From NCBI GenBank assembly GCA_027077325.1, contig JALTGF010000141.1, forward strand, positions 1 through 8,196: a stretch of 8,196 bases of DNA, in the 5' to 3' direction. The DNA comes from an archaeon (GTDB taxonomy: Archaea; Undinarchaeota; Undinarchaeia; Undinarchaeales; JALTGF01). The notes beneath the pieces are model-generated. The model saw only the letters and a list, made by a program, of their open reading frames with translations. It made no database searches and was not told where the DNA came from. Made by a program: the position numbers and the translations under genes. Below are positions 1-5,872 of this stretch, in pieces (position 1 is the stretch's first letter; every line of letters begins with the position of its first letter).

Positions 1-192
1 GTGATAGTTCCAGGAATTTTAATTAAGGAGGGAAAGATAAACAAAGATAGTTTAAAAATTGTTAAAGGACTGGCAGAATCCTCTTGCAACCGTTTGCAAC
101 TATCTGCAACTGTCCAATTTGAGAGATTTGGATTCGTAAAACTTGACAAAAAGAAAAAAGACAAACTTGTGTTTATTTTAACTCATAAATAA
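1..192 (+). CDS. gltX: Glutamyl-tRNA synthetase, archaeal type, C-terminal fragment
   Basis: This is the last 63 codons of a gene whose start lies before the window; the GTG at base 1 is probably an internal valine codon. The segment from KGLAE (residues 22-26) to VQFERFGFVKLD (38-49) resembles the end of the C-terminal beta-barrel anticodon-binding region of archaeal GluRS, where a VQFERFGF-type strand is characteristic. The family charges tRNA-Glu, and in archaea also tRNA-Gln before amidation, in the cytoplasm. A lysine run (DKKKKD, 49-54) precedes the last strand. The stop codon directly abuts the stop of the convergent MFS gene. The call rests on recognition of a short tail, so the exact enzyme is probable rather than proven; the related archaeo-eukaryotic GlnRS fold is the alternative. 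Confidence 0.72.
   Translation: MIVPGILIKEGKINKDSLKIVKGLAESSCNRLQLSATVQFERFGFVKLDKKKKDKLVFILTHK
145..162 (-). terminator. Possible U-tract terminator of the minus-strand operon
   Basis: Read on the minus strand, this stretch gives two T-runs (six and five T) about 30-48 bases past the stop of the MFS gene. Archaeal RNA polymerase commonly terminates at U-runs without a hairpin. It lies inside the convergent gltX-like gene, where the same bases encode lysines, so it would be an antisense terminator. Assigned on base composition and position only. Confidence 0.4.
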
Positions 193-741
193 TTAACTAC
201 TTTTTAACAAGAGTAAAGAAACAAAAAGACCCAGAATGGATAGGACGAACATAATTAGGAAGAGCACCTTAAAACCATAGGTATTTGCCAAAAATCCACC
301 AATGGTGGCTGCAATTGCAGTAACAATGTAGTACATTGATTCCCATAATCCCCACTCAGACGCAAACTTTCCACGATCCAGGTGTTTTGAATAAAGCCCG
401 TCATAAGCAGGAGTTTGCACTGCAGTTCCAATACCAAATATTGATTCTATAATAAACAGGTGAATTGGCGCCCTAACAAAAATTAGGCCAAGATAGCCAA
501 GAGAACTCATAAGGTATCCAACGATAACTAGCTTTTCCTGATATTTGATATGATCTTCCCACCTGCTAATTAAAAAAATAAGGACACCAGTAATAATTGA
601 GAAAAGACCATACGCGCTTCCAGCGATAAGCAAGTTTCCCCCAATTTCTTCAACAAATACTGCATAAACTGGCCCAAAGAGCCCTCCTGCAAGTAAAAAA
701 AGTGATGCTGCCAGAAGTAAAATTTTTAATTCTCTTCGCAT
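193..741 (-). CDS. Half-length MFS transporter (six membrane helices)
   Basis: The 182-residue protein has six hydrophobic helices, roughly at residues 5-24, 37-59, 70-89, 93-113, 134-153 and 157-179. This is one half of a normal 12-helix major facilitator. Between helices 2 and 3 there is a basic/acidic loop (R60, D63, K70) in the place of MFS motif A, and helix 4 leads into a QTPAYDGLYSKHLDRGKF stretch like that seen in multidrug-type MFS members. It would sit in the cytoplasmic membrane, perhaps as a homodimer. The substrate cannot be read from the sequence. The start is one base after the rpl44e stop, so it is the last gene of the priS operon; no Shine-Dalgarno sequence is visible. The end abuts the gltX-like stop. 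It may be a natural half-transporter or a C-terminally truncated gene; no second half is in the window. Confidence 0.78.
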   Translation of the reverse strand: MRRELKILLLAASLFLLAGGLFGPVYAVFVEEIGGNLLIAGSAYGLFSIITGVLIFLISRWEDHIKYQEKLVIVGYLMSSLGYLGLIFVRAPIHLFIIESIFGIGTAVQTPAYDGLYSKHLDRGKFASEWGLWESMYYIVTAIAATIGGFLANTYGFKVLFLIMFVLSILGLFVSLLLLKSS

Positions 742-742
742 T

Positions 743-1027
743 TTATTGCTTTTCTTTTATCTCAAACTTTTTAACGCGATAGGTTTTCTTTCTGGTTGTT
801 AATTTCCCACAAACAGTGCATCTATATCGTAGGTCTTGTCTTTGAGTCGGCTTCTTCCCCTGAGGCATTGGCTTTGGGAAAGAGCCGTACCCTTTCATTT
901 TTCTCTCGAACCGCCTTTGTCCAAGAGAAAGCTCCCGCTTTTGATGTTTCTTTACAGTTTCAACTGTGTGAGGAGTATGCTTCCCACACCATTTGCAAAA
1001 CATATTCACGGTTTTTGGTATTTCCAT
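743..1027 (-). CDS. rpl44e: 50S ribosomal protein L44e
   Basis: This 94-residue protein is a full-length member of the L44e (eukaryotic eL42/RPL36A) family, a large-subunit protein located near the tRNA E site. The N-terminal zinc ribbon half is C11-x2-C14 and the second half is C70-x2-C73. Between them lies the family's basic segment with KKHQKRELSLGQRRFERK (26-43) and a GYGSFPKPMP turn (46-55). The start codon directly follows the gins15 stop, and the stop is one base before the MFS start, so it is translated within the priS-gins15-rpl44e-MFS operon. L44e genes next to replication genes are a recurring archaeal arrangement. Identification is secure. Confidence 0.97.
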   Translation of the reverse strand: MEIPKTVNMFCKWCGKHTPHTVETVKKHQKRELSLGQRRFERKMKGYGSFPKPMPQGKKPTQRQDLRYRCTVCGKLTTRKKTYRVKKFEIKEKQ

Positions 1028-1636
1028 TTAGTTTTCCTCTTCTGCCTTTCCTGACTCTATAAAGATTTTAGCATTTTCAGCAGGCAATTCAACAATATCT
1101 CCTGCTTTAAATGGACCATAATCTTCCAGGTCAGCACCAACTATCTGCGGTACATCTTCAAGTATTTTTACCTTTATATAATCTTTGCCTTTTTCATTTT
1201 CAGGTTCATTAATAGGTGTGTTGTCATTTTCAGATGTATCCTCTGATTCCTCACTTTTAGATTCTGCGCTTTTACCATTAGTTTCCCCGCTTTTTCCATT
1301 GTTTTCAATAGTTTCTTTGTATTTTATAAGAACATTAACAATTTCGTCAAAAAGTTTCTTTTCAGCAGAGGTCATTTCATTTATGTCTGCTTGTTCGTTT
1401 GCCCGAACTGCGCGAAGTGCCTGGTTTAGGATTTTTCGTTCACGCCTTTCCTTGATGTCCATTATGATTTCACGAGCATTTCTTAACTCGGTTTGGGTAA
1501 CTTCATCATGTGCGTCCCGATTAAGGTAAGAATTAACGCTTTCATAAAAATCGTCACTAAGGTCTGAAAGCTTTTCGCTACGGCGCTCGTTACGCTGGAT
1601 TTCTCTAAGGGTTTCGTAGGTTATGACTTCAGCCAT
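1028..1636 (-). CDS. gins15: Archaeal GINS complex subunit GINS15 (Sld5/Psf1-like)
   Basis: GINS joins MCM and Cdc45/GAN in the archaeal replicative helicase complex. The protein has the GINS15 order: an alpha-helical A domain at residues 1-112, then a small beta-rich B domain at about 153-200. The B domain carries VKILEDVPQIVG, YGPFKAGDIVELP and a helix beginning ENAKIFIE, all typical of this subunit. An acidic, Ser/Asn/Glu-rich linker of about 40 residues (112-151) separates them and is probably disordered. The ATG at 1636 is chosen over an in-frame GTG at 1648 because AGGTGA (1645-1650) stands 8 bases before it, and the GTG lies within that Shine-Dalgarno-like element. The gene starts inside the 3' end of priS (8-base overlap), which suggests translational coupling. 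No partner GINS23 gene is in the window; homotetrameric GINS15 is known in some archaea. Confidence 0.93.
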   Translation of the reverse strand: MAEVITYETLREIQRNERRSEKLSDLSDDFYESVNSYLNRDAHDEVTQTELRNAREIIMDIKERRERKILNQALRAVRANEQADINEMTSAEKKLFDEIVNVLIKYKETIENNGKSGETNGKSAESKSEESEDTSENDNTPINEPENEKGKDYIKVKILEDVPQIVGADLEDYGPFKAGDIVELPAENAKIFIESGKAEEEN

Positions 1637-2897
1637 TCTTCCTTTCACCTATTGGTTTCTTCCCCTTTATTACTCTTTTCCTTCGCCTTCGTGATTTTTT
1701 TAGCCCTTTAACCTTTAGCAATGTGTAAGTAACAGGATTTTTTATTTTTTGGCAAAACTCATCTGGAGTACAAATCCCAAAATCTTTGTAATAACCAAGA
1801 TTGTCACAATTTGGAGCCATTTGAGGGGCTTGCCGCATGTACTGGTTATCCAATGTAATTTTGATTAATGTTTCCCTAAGTGGTGGATTGTTCTTCTGAT
1901 TCCAGGAGTAAAGCAGTTTTTCAATTTCTGGGCGTTTCCAACCGATATGATGCAGGTATGTAATTAAAACAAAGATGCTTCGCTTTCTTCCATCTTGCAG
2001 CCCGTTAAGGATATTTTTTATGCATGGAGGAAAGAAATCAGGCTTTATTGCTGATGCAGGAAGTTTTAGATCCTGTAACTCAACTTTTTTTGTGCTTTCC
2101 CGTTTTGAGCTCCAAAAAATTGCAGACCTTAAGAGTTCAAGTGCCTCATTCTTTTTTGCACTTCTCCTTAGAAATTCCCTCTTAACCTTAACATTTTCAG
2201 GTTTTGCTTGCTCCTTTTCAAAATTTTCAAGCTGGTCCTTTGAAATAGGAATGCTGGCAAGCCAGGTCTTTCTGTGAAGGCAGTAAGGAAGGCGTATTAG
2301 GTGGCGACTTGTTATTAAGGCACTGTCCAATGTCAAAACTTTTTCTGGCTTTTCCTTAAATGCAGTTTTCATTTCATTGTAAGTAAACGCACGAAGGTAG
2401 TCAATTAATGCCCTTGGCATTCTTGGGAAGAGTTTTTCAAGTTTCCCAAGCGCGTATATTTCTTCAGGGAACGCCTCAAATGGTACCCCAATATGGAATC
2501 CTCTGTTTCCAGAAAACTTTATTCCATAACTGGTTATGCCGTACTGCTCAAGGGCATTTACAAGTATCTGCGCTGCTTTTATTGCATAGTCAATTCCGCG
2601 ATAACAGTCAATATCAATTACGAGGTCCCAGCCAATCCTAAGGTCGTCAAGCTCATCTTTTCGCATCTCTGTTCTTAGTGCAAGAGGATTTTTCCACCTC
2701 TCAACTGATCCATGAAAACTTATAGCACCTTCTTTTACCAACTGCTCAACATCTTTCTCATAAAAAACCGCATTTGGCCTGGCACCAAATCCACCACTAG
2801 CTAGGATAGGAACAACTTCCCTATCTTCAGCAGATCTTAGTATTGCCTTTTGAACATCCTCTCTGGAGTAATAGTCCAGAATTTGCTCTTTGTACAT
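1629..2897 (-). CDS. priS: Fused archaeal DNA primase: PriS catalytic domain plus PriL Fe-S domain
   Basis: This primase makes the RNA/DNA primers for replication. Residues 1-215 form the catalytic PriS fold: D95-x-D97 (VIDID) and D191 are the metal-binding aspartates, SGNRGFHI (129-136) is the nucleotide-binding motif, and SRHLIRLPYCLHRKT (197-211) is the conserved region after D191. Residues 285-395 match the C-terminal Fe-S domain of the large subunit PriL: PPC292, an HHIGW segment (316-320), then C364, C376 and C382, followed by IKNPVTY. These four cysteines can hold a 4Fe-4S cluster. A lysine-rich linker (220-280) joins the domains, and the tail (397-422) is very basic. The zinc knuckle normally present between the DxD and SGNRG motifs is missing; only C98 is there. 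Similar single-chain primases are known from Nanoarchaeum and other DPANN archaea. It starts the gins15-rpl44e-MFS operon. Confidence 0.93.
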   Translation of the reverse strand: MYKEQILDYYSREDVQKAILRSAEDREVVPILASGGFGARPNAVFYEKDVEQLVKEGAISFHGSVERWKNPLALRTEMRKDELDDLRIGWDLVIDIDCYRGIDYAIKAAQILVNALEQYGITSYGIKFSGNRGFHIGVPFEAFPEEIYALGKLEKLFPRMPRALIDYLRAFTYNEMKTAFKEKPEKVLTLDSALITSRHLIRLPYCLHRKTWLASIPISKDQLENFEKEQAKPENVKVKREFLRRSAKKNEALELLRSAIFWSSKRESTKKVELQDLKLPASAIKPDFFPPCIKNILNGLQDGRKRSIFVLITYLHHIGWKRPEIEKLLYSWNQKNNPPLRETLIKITLDNQYMRQAPQMAPNCDNLGYYKDFGICTPDEFCQKIKNPVTYTLLKVKGLKKSRRRRKRVIKGKKPIGERKNG

Positions 2898-2924
2898 TCT
2901 CCCGGATAGTAAGATAAGTTAGGG

Positions 2925-2940
2925 AGGATTTATAATTTAC
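2925..2940 (-). promoter_or_regulatory. Putative priS operon promoter (TATA-like)
   Basis: On the minus strand the AT-rich element AAATTATAAA (2929-2938) is centred about 36 bases before the priS ATG, placing transcription start near 2907 and giving a leader of about 10 bases. The gap between the FBP gene and priS is 54 bases, the longest in this half of the block. The bases directly before the ATG read GGGAGA, too close for a normal Shine-Dalgarno. Inferred from position and sequence only. Confidence 0.5.
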
Positions 2941-2951
2941 TAGCAGAGATT

Positions 2952-4049
2952 TTATTCTTTCTTGAACCTTTTTTCTAGTTTCTTTAATACCTCTGGCAAG
3001 GTGGTGTATTCCATTTCCTCTTCACTAAGCCGATGAGGTTCAAATGGACCATGTCTCCTCAAGTAATCTGCAATGTCAAGTGCCTTTCTTCTTGCATTGT
3101 CAAAAGAGATGTCATCAAATAGATCCTTTGGTCCAATCAAAACGCCATCAGATATATTAAATCCGAGCGCCATCATTCGCGGAGGTCCATCAAATCTTGT
3201 TGGGCGTGCATCCATTTCAGAAACAGGCAGTAAAGGTCCACGATGAGAGCCGCGCATCCATCCAGCAACTATGTGAGGGAATGCAAATGGCTCTAGTATC
3301 TCCCCAATTGCAGGAAAGCCACTTTGACCACGGACAACTGCAACAGGATCGTCTTTTCCAACATATTTTCCAGCAATCCTTGATAGCTTTTCAGTGGAAA
3401 TAACCGCAGCAATCTCGTTGTCAGACCTTCTGTAAACTCGCTTTATTAGATAACGAGCAGTGTTTCCGATTAGTGCAAGAAGGTCATAGGTTTCTTCTGG
3501 TGTGTTTAAAAGGATTTTTTTGTGGTCCTTTATATCGTGAACTTCAAAAGTAAATCCTTGGTGCATTTTCTTGTCAATTACAAGCCCTGCCGATGAAAAT
3601 GGGTCGGAGAACATCCTGTAAATTGGCAAGCTAAACGCAGCAGGGTCTGTCTTGTCTGCTGCAAAAACAACAACCGATTCAGCAGGCCTCTCTTCAAACT
3701 CCATTTCTGCAACTCCAGGCCCCATTCCCCTAACATTTCCAGAGAAAGCATTTTTCAATAGGTCTTGACCGGCCCCATAAAGTTTTGCCTTTTTTGCAAT
3801 CTTTGCTGCGTCATTAAAAGAATCCCACGCAAGTTTGTGGATCTCCTTTGAATCAACGCCATTGTAGTGAGTCATAATAAGTTCAAGATCATCACCACAG
3901 CGGGTTATATAAAAATCATTGATTAGCCCATTTTCCAGAGCACCCCTTAACCGTTTTTCACACGCTTCAATTAATTCTGGCGGTGCCTCAACATGCCCCG
4001 GATAAGAACCAACGTCTGCTTTTATTATAGATAGTGTAACTTTTGTCAT
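2952..4049 (-). CDS. fbp: Bifunctional fructose-1,6-bisphosphate aldolase/phosphatase
   Basis: This is the archaeal (class V) enzyme that condenses dihydroxyacetone phosphate and glyceraldehyde 3-phosphate and then dephosphorylates the product to fructose 6-phosphate, making gluconeogenesis one-directional. At 365 residues it is full length. The N-terminus ADVGSYPGH supplies metal ligands D12 and H19; further ligands are D53-D54, Q95, D132 and D233-D234. The aldolase residues Y229 and Schiff-base K232 lie in GKYVGKDDPV, and Y348 is present near the C-terminus; these numbers agree with the characterised crenarchaeal enzymes. The start is supported by GGGAGGGTG about 5-14 bases before the ATG. 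It lies 35 bases after the DUF457-like gene and 54 before priS, and has its own candidate promoter, so it may be separately transcribed. It acts in the cytoplasm. Confidence 0.97.
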   Translation of the reverse strand: MTKVTLSIIKADVGSYPGHVEAPPELIEACEKRLRGALENGLINDFYITRCGDDLELIMTHYNGVDSKEIHKLAWDSFNDAAKIAKKAKLYGAGQDLLKNAFSGNVRGMGPGVAEMEFEERPAESVVVFAADKTDPAAFSLPIYRMFSDPFSSAGLVIDKKMHQGFTFEVHDIKDHKKILLNTPEETYDLLALIGNTARYLIKRVYRRSDNEIAAVISTEKLSRIAGKYVGKDDPVAVVRGQSGFPAIGEILEPFAFPHIVAGWMRGSHRGPLLPVSEMDARPTRFDGPPRMMALGFNISDGVLIGPKDLFDDISFDNARRKALDIADYLRRHGPFEPHRLSEEEMEYTTLPEVLKKLEKRFKKE

Positions 4050-4098
4050 TTAAACACCCTCCCAGCTTTTTTTATATTGAACATCTATTTAAATATTC
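4050..4098 (-). promoter_or_regulatory. Putative promoter and Shine-Dalgarno of the FBP aldolase/phosphatase gene
   Basis: The palindromic TATTTAAATA at 4086-4095, preceded on the minus strand by GAGAA, fits a TATA box about 26 bases before position 4064. A transcript starting there would begin with GGGAGGGTGTTTAA and then the ATG, so the short leader would hold the Shine-Dalgarno. The TATA element overlaps the stop codon of the upstream membrane-protein gene. A second AT-rich run (4069-4078) would instead give a leaderless transcript. Confidence 0.45.
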
Positions 4099-4474
4099 TC
4101 AATTTTCTGCAAAAACAAAAGTTTCTGTCCGTTTTGTTTAGCTTTTTTTCTTCATAGATGTCAAGCAAGATGTGAAAAAACAAGCCAATTGAAACCAAAA
4201 GGAACGGCTTATAAAATATGCCAATTAAGAATATTGCTAGAATAACTTCAAGCATGTGAAACACCGGATAGAAATCGCGCGCGTCGTTTAATTTTTTAAA
4301 ATAGGCATAAGCATTTTTTAAATTTAAGTTTCTAAATCGGTATATATAGATTAGGTAATGGTCTACGTCCGCGAGAGAACCAGCGGCAAAGATTATCCAA
4401 ACAGATAAACCAAAAATTGGATAAAACAAAATTGCAACTAAAAATGATTCAAACAAGTGGTATTTAAGATCCAT
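4085..4474 (-). CDS. Small membrane protein resembling DUF457/YdjM membrane-bound hydrolases
   Basis: The 129-residue protein has about four hydrophobic segments (11-20, 22-34, 74-88, 90-104). Polar motifs sit at membrane edges: H6, D36-x-D38-H39 in SLADVDHY, H73 in FHMLE, and H101-x3-D105 in FHILLD. This His/Asp pattern is that of the YdjM/DUF457-type putative metal-dependent membrane hydrolases, whose reactions are poorly known. Members usually have an HR-x-TH-S motif in the middle; here that place is taken by the weaker FHMLE. The basic, Cys-containing tail (C120, C122) is unlike the family. It starts 7 bases after the pcn stop, with no clear Shine-Dalgarno, so it is probably co-transcribed with pcn. 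The family assignment is moderate and the activity is unassigned. Confidence 0.62.
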   Translation of the reverse strand: MDLKYHLFESFLVAILFYPIFGLSVWIIFAAGSLADVDHYLIYIYRFRNLNLKNAYAYFKKLNDARDFYPVFHMLEVILAIFLIGIFYKPFLLVSIGLFFHILLDIYEEKKLNKTDRNFCFCRKLRIFK

Positions 4475-4481
4475 TTAGGCA

Positions 4482-5231
4482 TTACTCGTTTTCAATTCTT
4501 GGCGCGAGTATAAAAGAAAGCTGGAATTTGTCAATAACCTTAAAGTCAAGCTTCATTGGGTAATCATTCCCGAGGTAAATTGTGCATTCTGGGCTGAGCT
4601 TTGAGCCCTTTATCATTTTTTTAAGATAATCGATTGGGAACATTGATTTTATGTGTTGTTTCGCATTTAATTCTATAAGAGCATCATCGCCACTTTCTAG
4701 TTTAAGTTCTGATTTTCTGTTCTCACTTACGGCCCTCATTGAAAAGGATTTTTCATCAACTTCAAAAATTACAGCATCACTGATTATCTCTGCATCACTT
4801 ATTCCATCTTCAACAACACTTGTCTTTAATCTTAAATTCGCAGGAAACTCAAGATTAGGGATTTTTGTATCTTGCTTTATATCTAGAAGAGGTATGCTAA
4901 ATAAGCGCTTTGTATTTCCATCTAGTTTTATGTCAAGTAGATTATCTTTTAGTTCCAAAGTCAAGTTATCATCAGATTTTGCTCTTTTTAAAACTGAAGT
5001 TAGGTCAGATATGTTTAGGCCAATTTCAAGTTCAGAATCAACATTGTACTCCTTGAAAGCAGTCGCTAATAGGTTTAGATCCACCATGGAAACATTTGCT
5101 GGATCCATACTTTTTAATTCAATCCCAGATTTTGTGATTTTAAAAACACCCTCAGTTATTAAACTGGATATGGTGTTTATGGAATCCCGTAGCAAATCCG
5201 GATTATCTAAAACGGCCTTAAATTTTTCCAT
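4482..5231 (-). CDS. pcn: DNA polymerase sliding clamp PCNA
   Basis: The 249-residue protein is a full-length archaeal PCNA, the ring-shaped trimer that tethers polymerase, ligase, FEN1 and other PIP-box proteins to DNA. It shows the duplicated clamp fold: domain 1 with GIELKSMDPANVSMVDLNL (36-54), an interdomain connecting loop around 116-130 (LDIKQDTKIPNLEFP), and domain 2 ending in YLGNDYPMKLDF (219-230) and the C-terminal FILAPRIE (240-247), which forms part of the PIP pocket. The start is 14 bases after the stop of the 83-residue membrane protein; no Shine-Dalgarno is evident in that gap, so expression probably depends on upstream transcription. Only one PCNA gene is seen, consistent with a homotrimer. 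Confidence 0.97.
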   Translation of the reverse strand: MEKFKAVLDNPDLLRDSINTISSLITEGVFKITKSGIELKSMDPANVSMVDLNLLATAFKEYNVDSELEIGLNISDLTSVLKRAKSDDNLTLELKDNLLDIKLDGNTKRLFSIPLLDIKQDTKIPNLEFPANLRLKTSVVEDGISDAEIISDAVIFEVDEKSFSMRAVSENRKSELKLESGDDALIELNAKQHIKSMFPIDYLKKMIKGSKLSPECTIYLGNDYPMKLDFKVIDKFQLSFILAPRIENE

Positions 5232-5245
5232 TTTATTAGTTTAGC

Positions 5246-5497
5246 CTAGAATCCGCCCCATATTACATGAGACACAATCATTCCAACAATAAAAGCGATT
5301 ACTAGTATTAAAATTGGTCCAGTCCCACCGGCCATTATAAAGGATACTCCTTGGGTTATAGATGCAACACTAATGCCTGTCATGGGCTTTGCAACACAAT
5401 TTTTATCCTGTTGATCGTTTGCTGCATAAACTGCAGTTATTGCGGCCAGTATCACTATGCTAAAGAGAATCGCTTTTATAGCTTGTTCTTTTTTCAT
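5246..5497 (-). CDS. Small exported membrane protein of unknown function
   Basis: I do not recognise a family. The 83-residue product begins with a classical signal sequence: K2-K3, a hydrophobic core at 6-22, and a V-Y-A site giving probable cleavage after A25. The mature part of about 58 residues has a polar head (ANDQQDKNC, 26-34) with one cysteine, a weakly hydrophobic stretch (41-58), and a strong membrane helix (60-80) ending in WGGF. The signal/short head/two-hydrophobic-segment layout superficially recalls VirB2- or TrbC-like pilins, but no diagnostic motif is present. A GGGGGT Shine-Dalgarno-like run stands 4 bases before the ATG, and a TATA-like element lies about 35 bases upstream, so it may have its own promoter. 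It sits between the OB-fold gene and pcn; the signal peptidase in the same block could process it. Confidence 0.75.
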   Translation of the reverse strand: MKKEQAIKAILFSIVILAAITAVYAANDQQDKNCVAKPMTGISVASITQGVSFIMAGGTGPILILVIAFIVGMIVSHVIWGGF

Positions 5498-5540
5498 ATA
5501 TACCCCCTTCTATTTATGAGTGTATGGTTTTATATAACTT
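5498..5540 (-). promoter_or_regulatory. Putative promoter and Shine-Dalgarno of the 83-residue membrane protein
   Basis: On the minus strand TTATATAAAA (5528-5537) lies about 35 bases before the ATG, partly inside the end of the OB-fold gene. Transcription would start near 5506, leaving a leader of about 10 bases containing GGGGGT (5502-5506 region). This could also add transcription into pcn. Position-based inference. Confidence 0.42.
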
Positions 5541-5868
5541 TCGAATTAAGAGTATTAATGGCCATATTTTTGGATAGTTGCCTATATTTTTTAAATAAAG
5601 CCATATTTAGTTTGTTCATATCCTGAACAATTTCTGCGTTTAGAACAACAGACACACCTGTTTTAGTTGGTCTTCCAAAAACGCGGATAGTATCCCCAAC
5701 ATTTACAGGAACATCAGCATAGACCACAATTTCTCCTGTTGAGTCATTAAGTGTCATATTACTATCCTCTTTTTTGGTCACTTTGCCGATGACCCTAACT
5801 CGGATATCAGTCTCACTAATGTCTGCTATGTCTTTTTCGACAGCAGGCGCTTTTCTTGGTCTTTCCAT
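5530..5868 (-). CDS. Small OB-fold (RPA-like) nucleic acid-binding protein
   Basis: With the ATG at 5868 this is a 112-residue protein with a single OB-fold at about residues 20-83: RVRVIGKVTKKE, MTLNDSTGEIVVY, VNVGDTIRVFGR and VVLNAEIVQ form the strand pattern of tRNA_anti/RPA-type OB domains, with the usual D-x-TGEI turn at 42-47. A basic helix (FKKYRQLSK, 92-100) follows. Likely roles are single-stranded DNA binding or partnership with RPA; RNA binding cannot be excluded. An upstream in-frame ATG at 5898 would add ten basic residues (MYLSKRKNNL) but would overlap the preceding membrane-protein gene by 26 bases, so the shorter form, which starts 4 bases after that gene's stop, is preferred. 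The neighbouring pcn favours a replication or repair role. Confidence 0.75.
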   Translation of the reverse strand: MERPRKAPAVEKDIADISETDIRVRVIGKVTKKEDSNMTLNDSTGEIVVYADVPVNVGDTIRVFGRPTKTGVSVVLNAEIVQDMNKLNMALFKKYRQLSKNMAINTLNSKVI

Positions 5869-5872
5869 CAGA

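Noticed and set aside
85..110. Three TGCAAC copies spaced exactly 10 bases apart in the gltX-like fragment
   Set aside because: They lie in a continuous coding frame and the 10-base spacing puts each in a different frame; only three short copies, so chance is the simplest explanation.
1185..1529. 114-codon + strand open frame opposite gins15
   Set aside because: Shadow of the GINS15 frame; Ser/Phe/Leu-rich product typical of the reverse complement of an acidic, lysine-rich coding region.
4651..5244. 197-codon + strand open frame opposite pcn
   Set aside because: It is antisense to an unmistakable PCNA gene, its product is Ser/Phe-rich without recognisable domains, and no promoter or ribosome site supports it.
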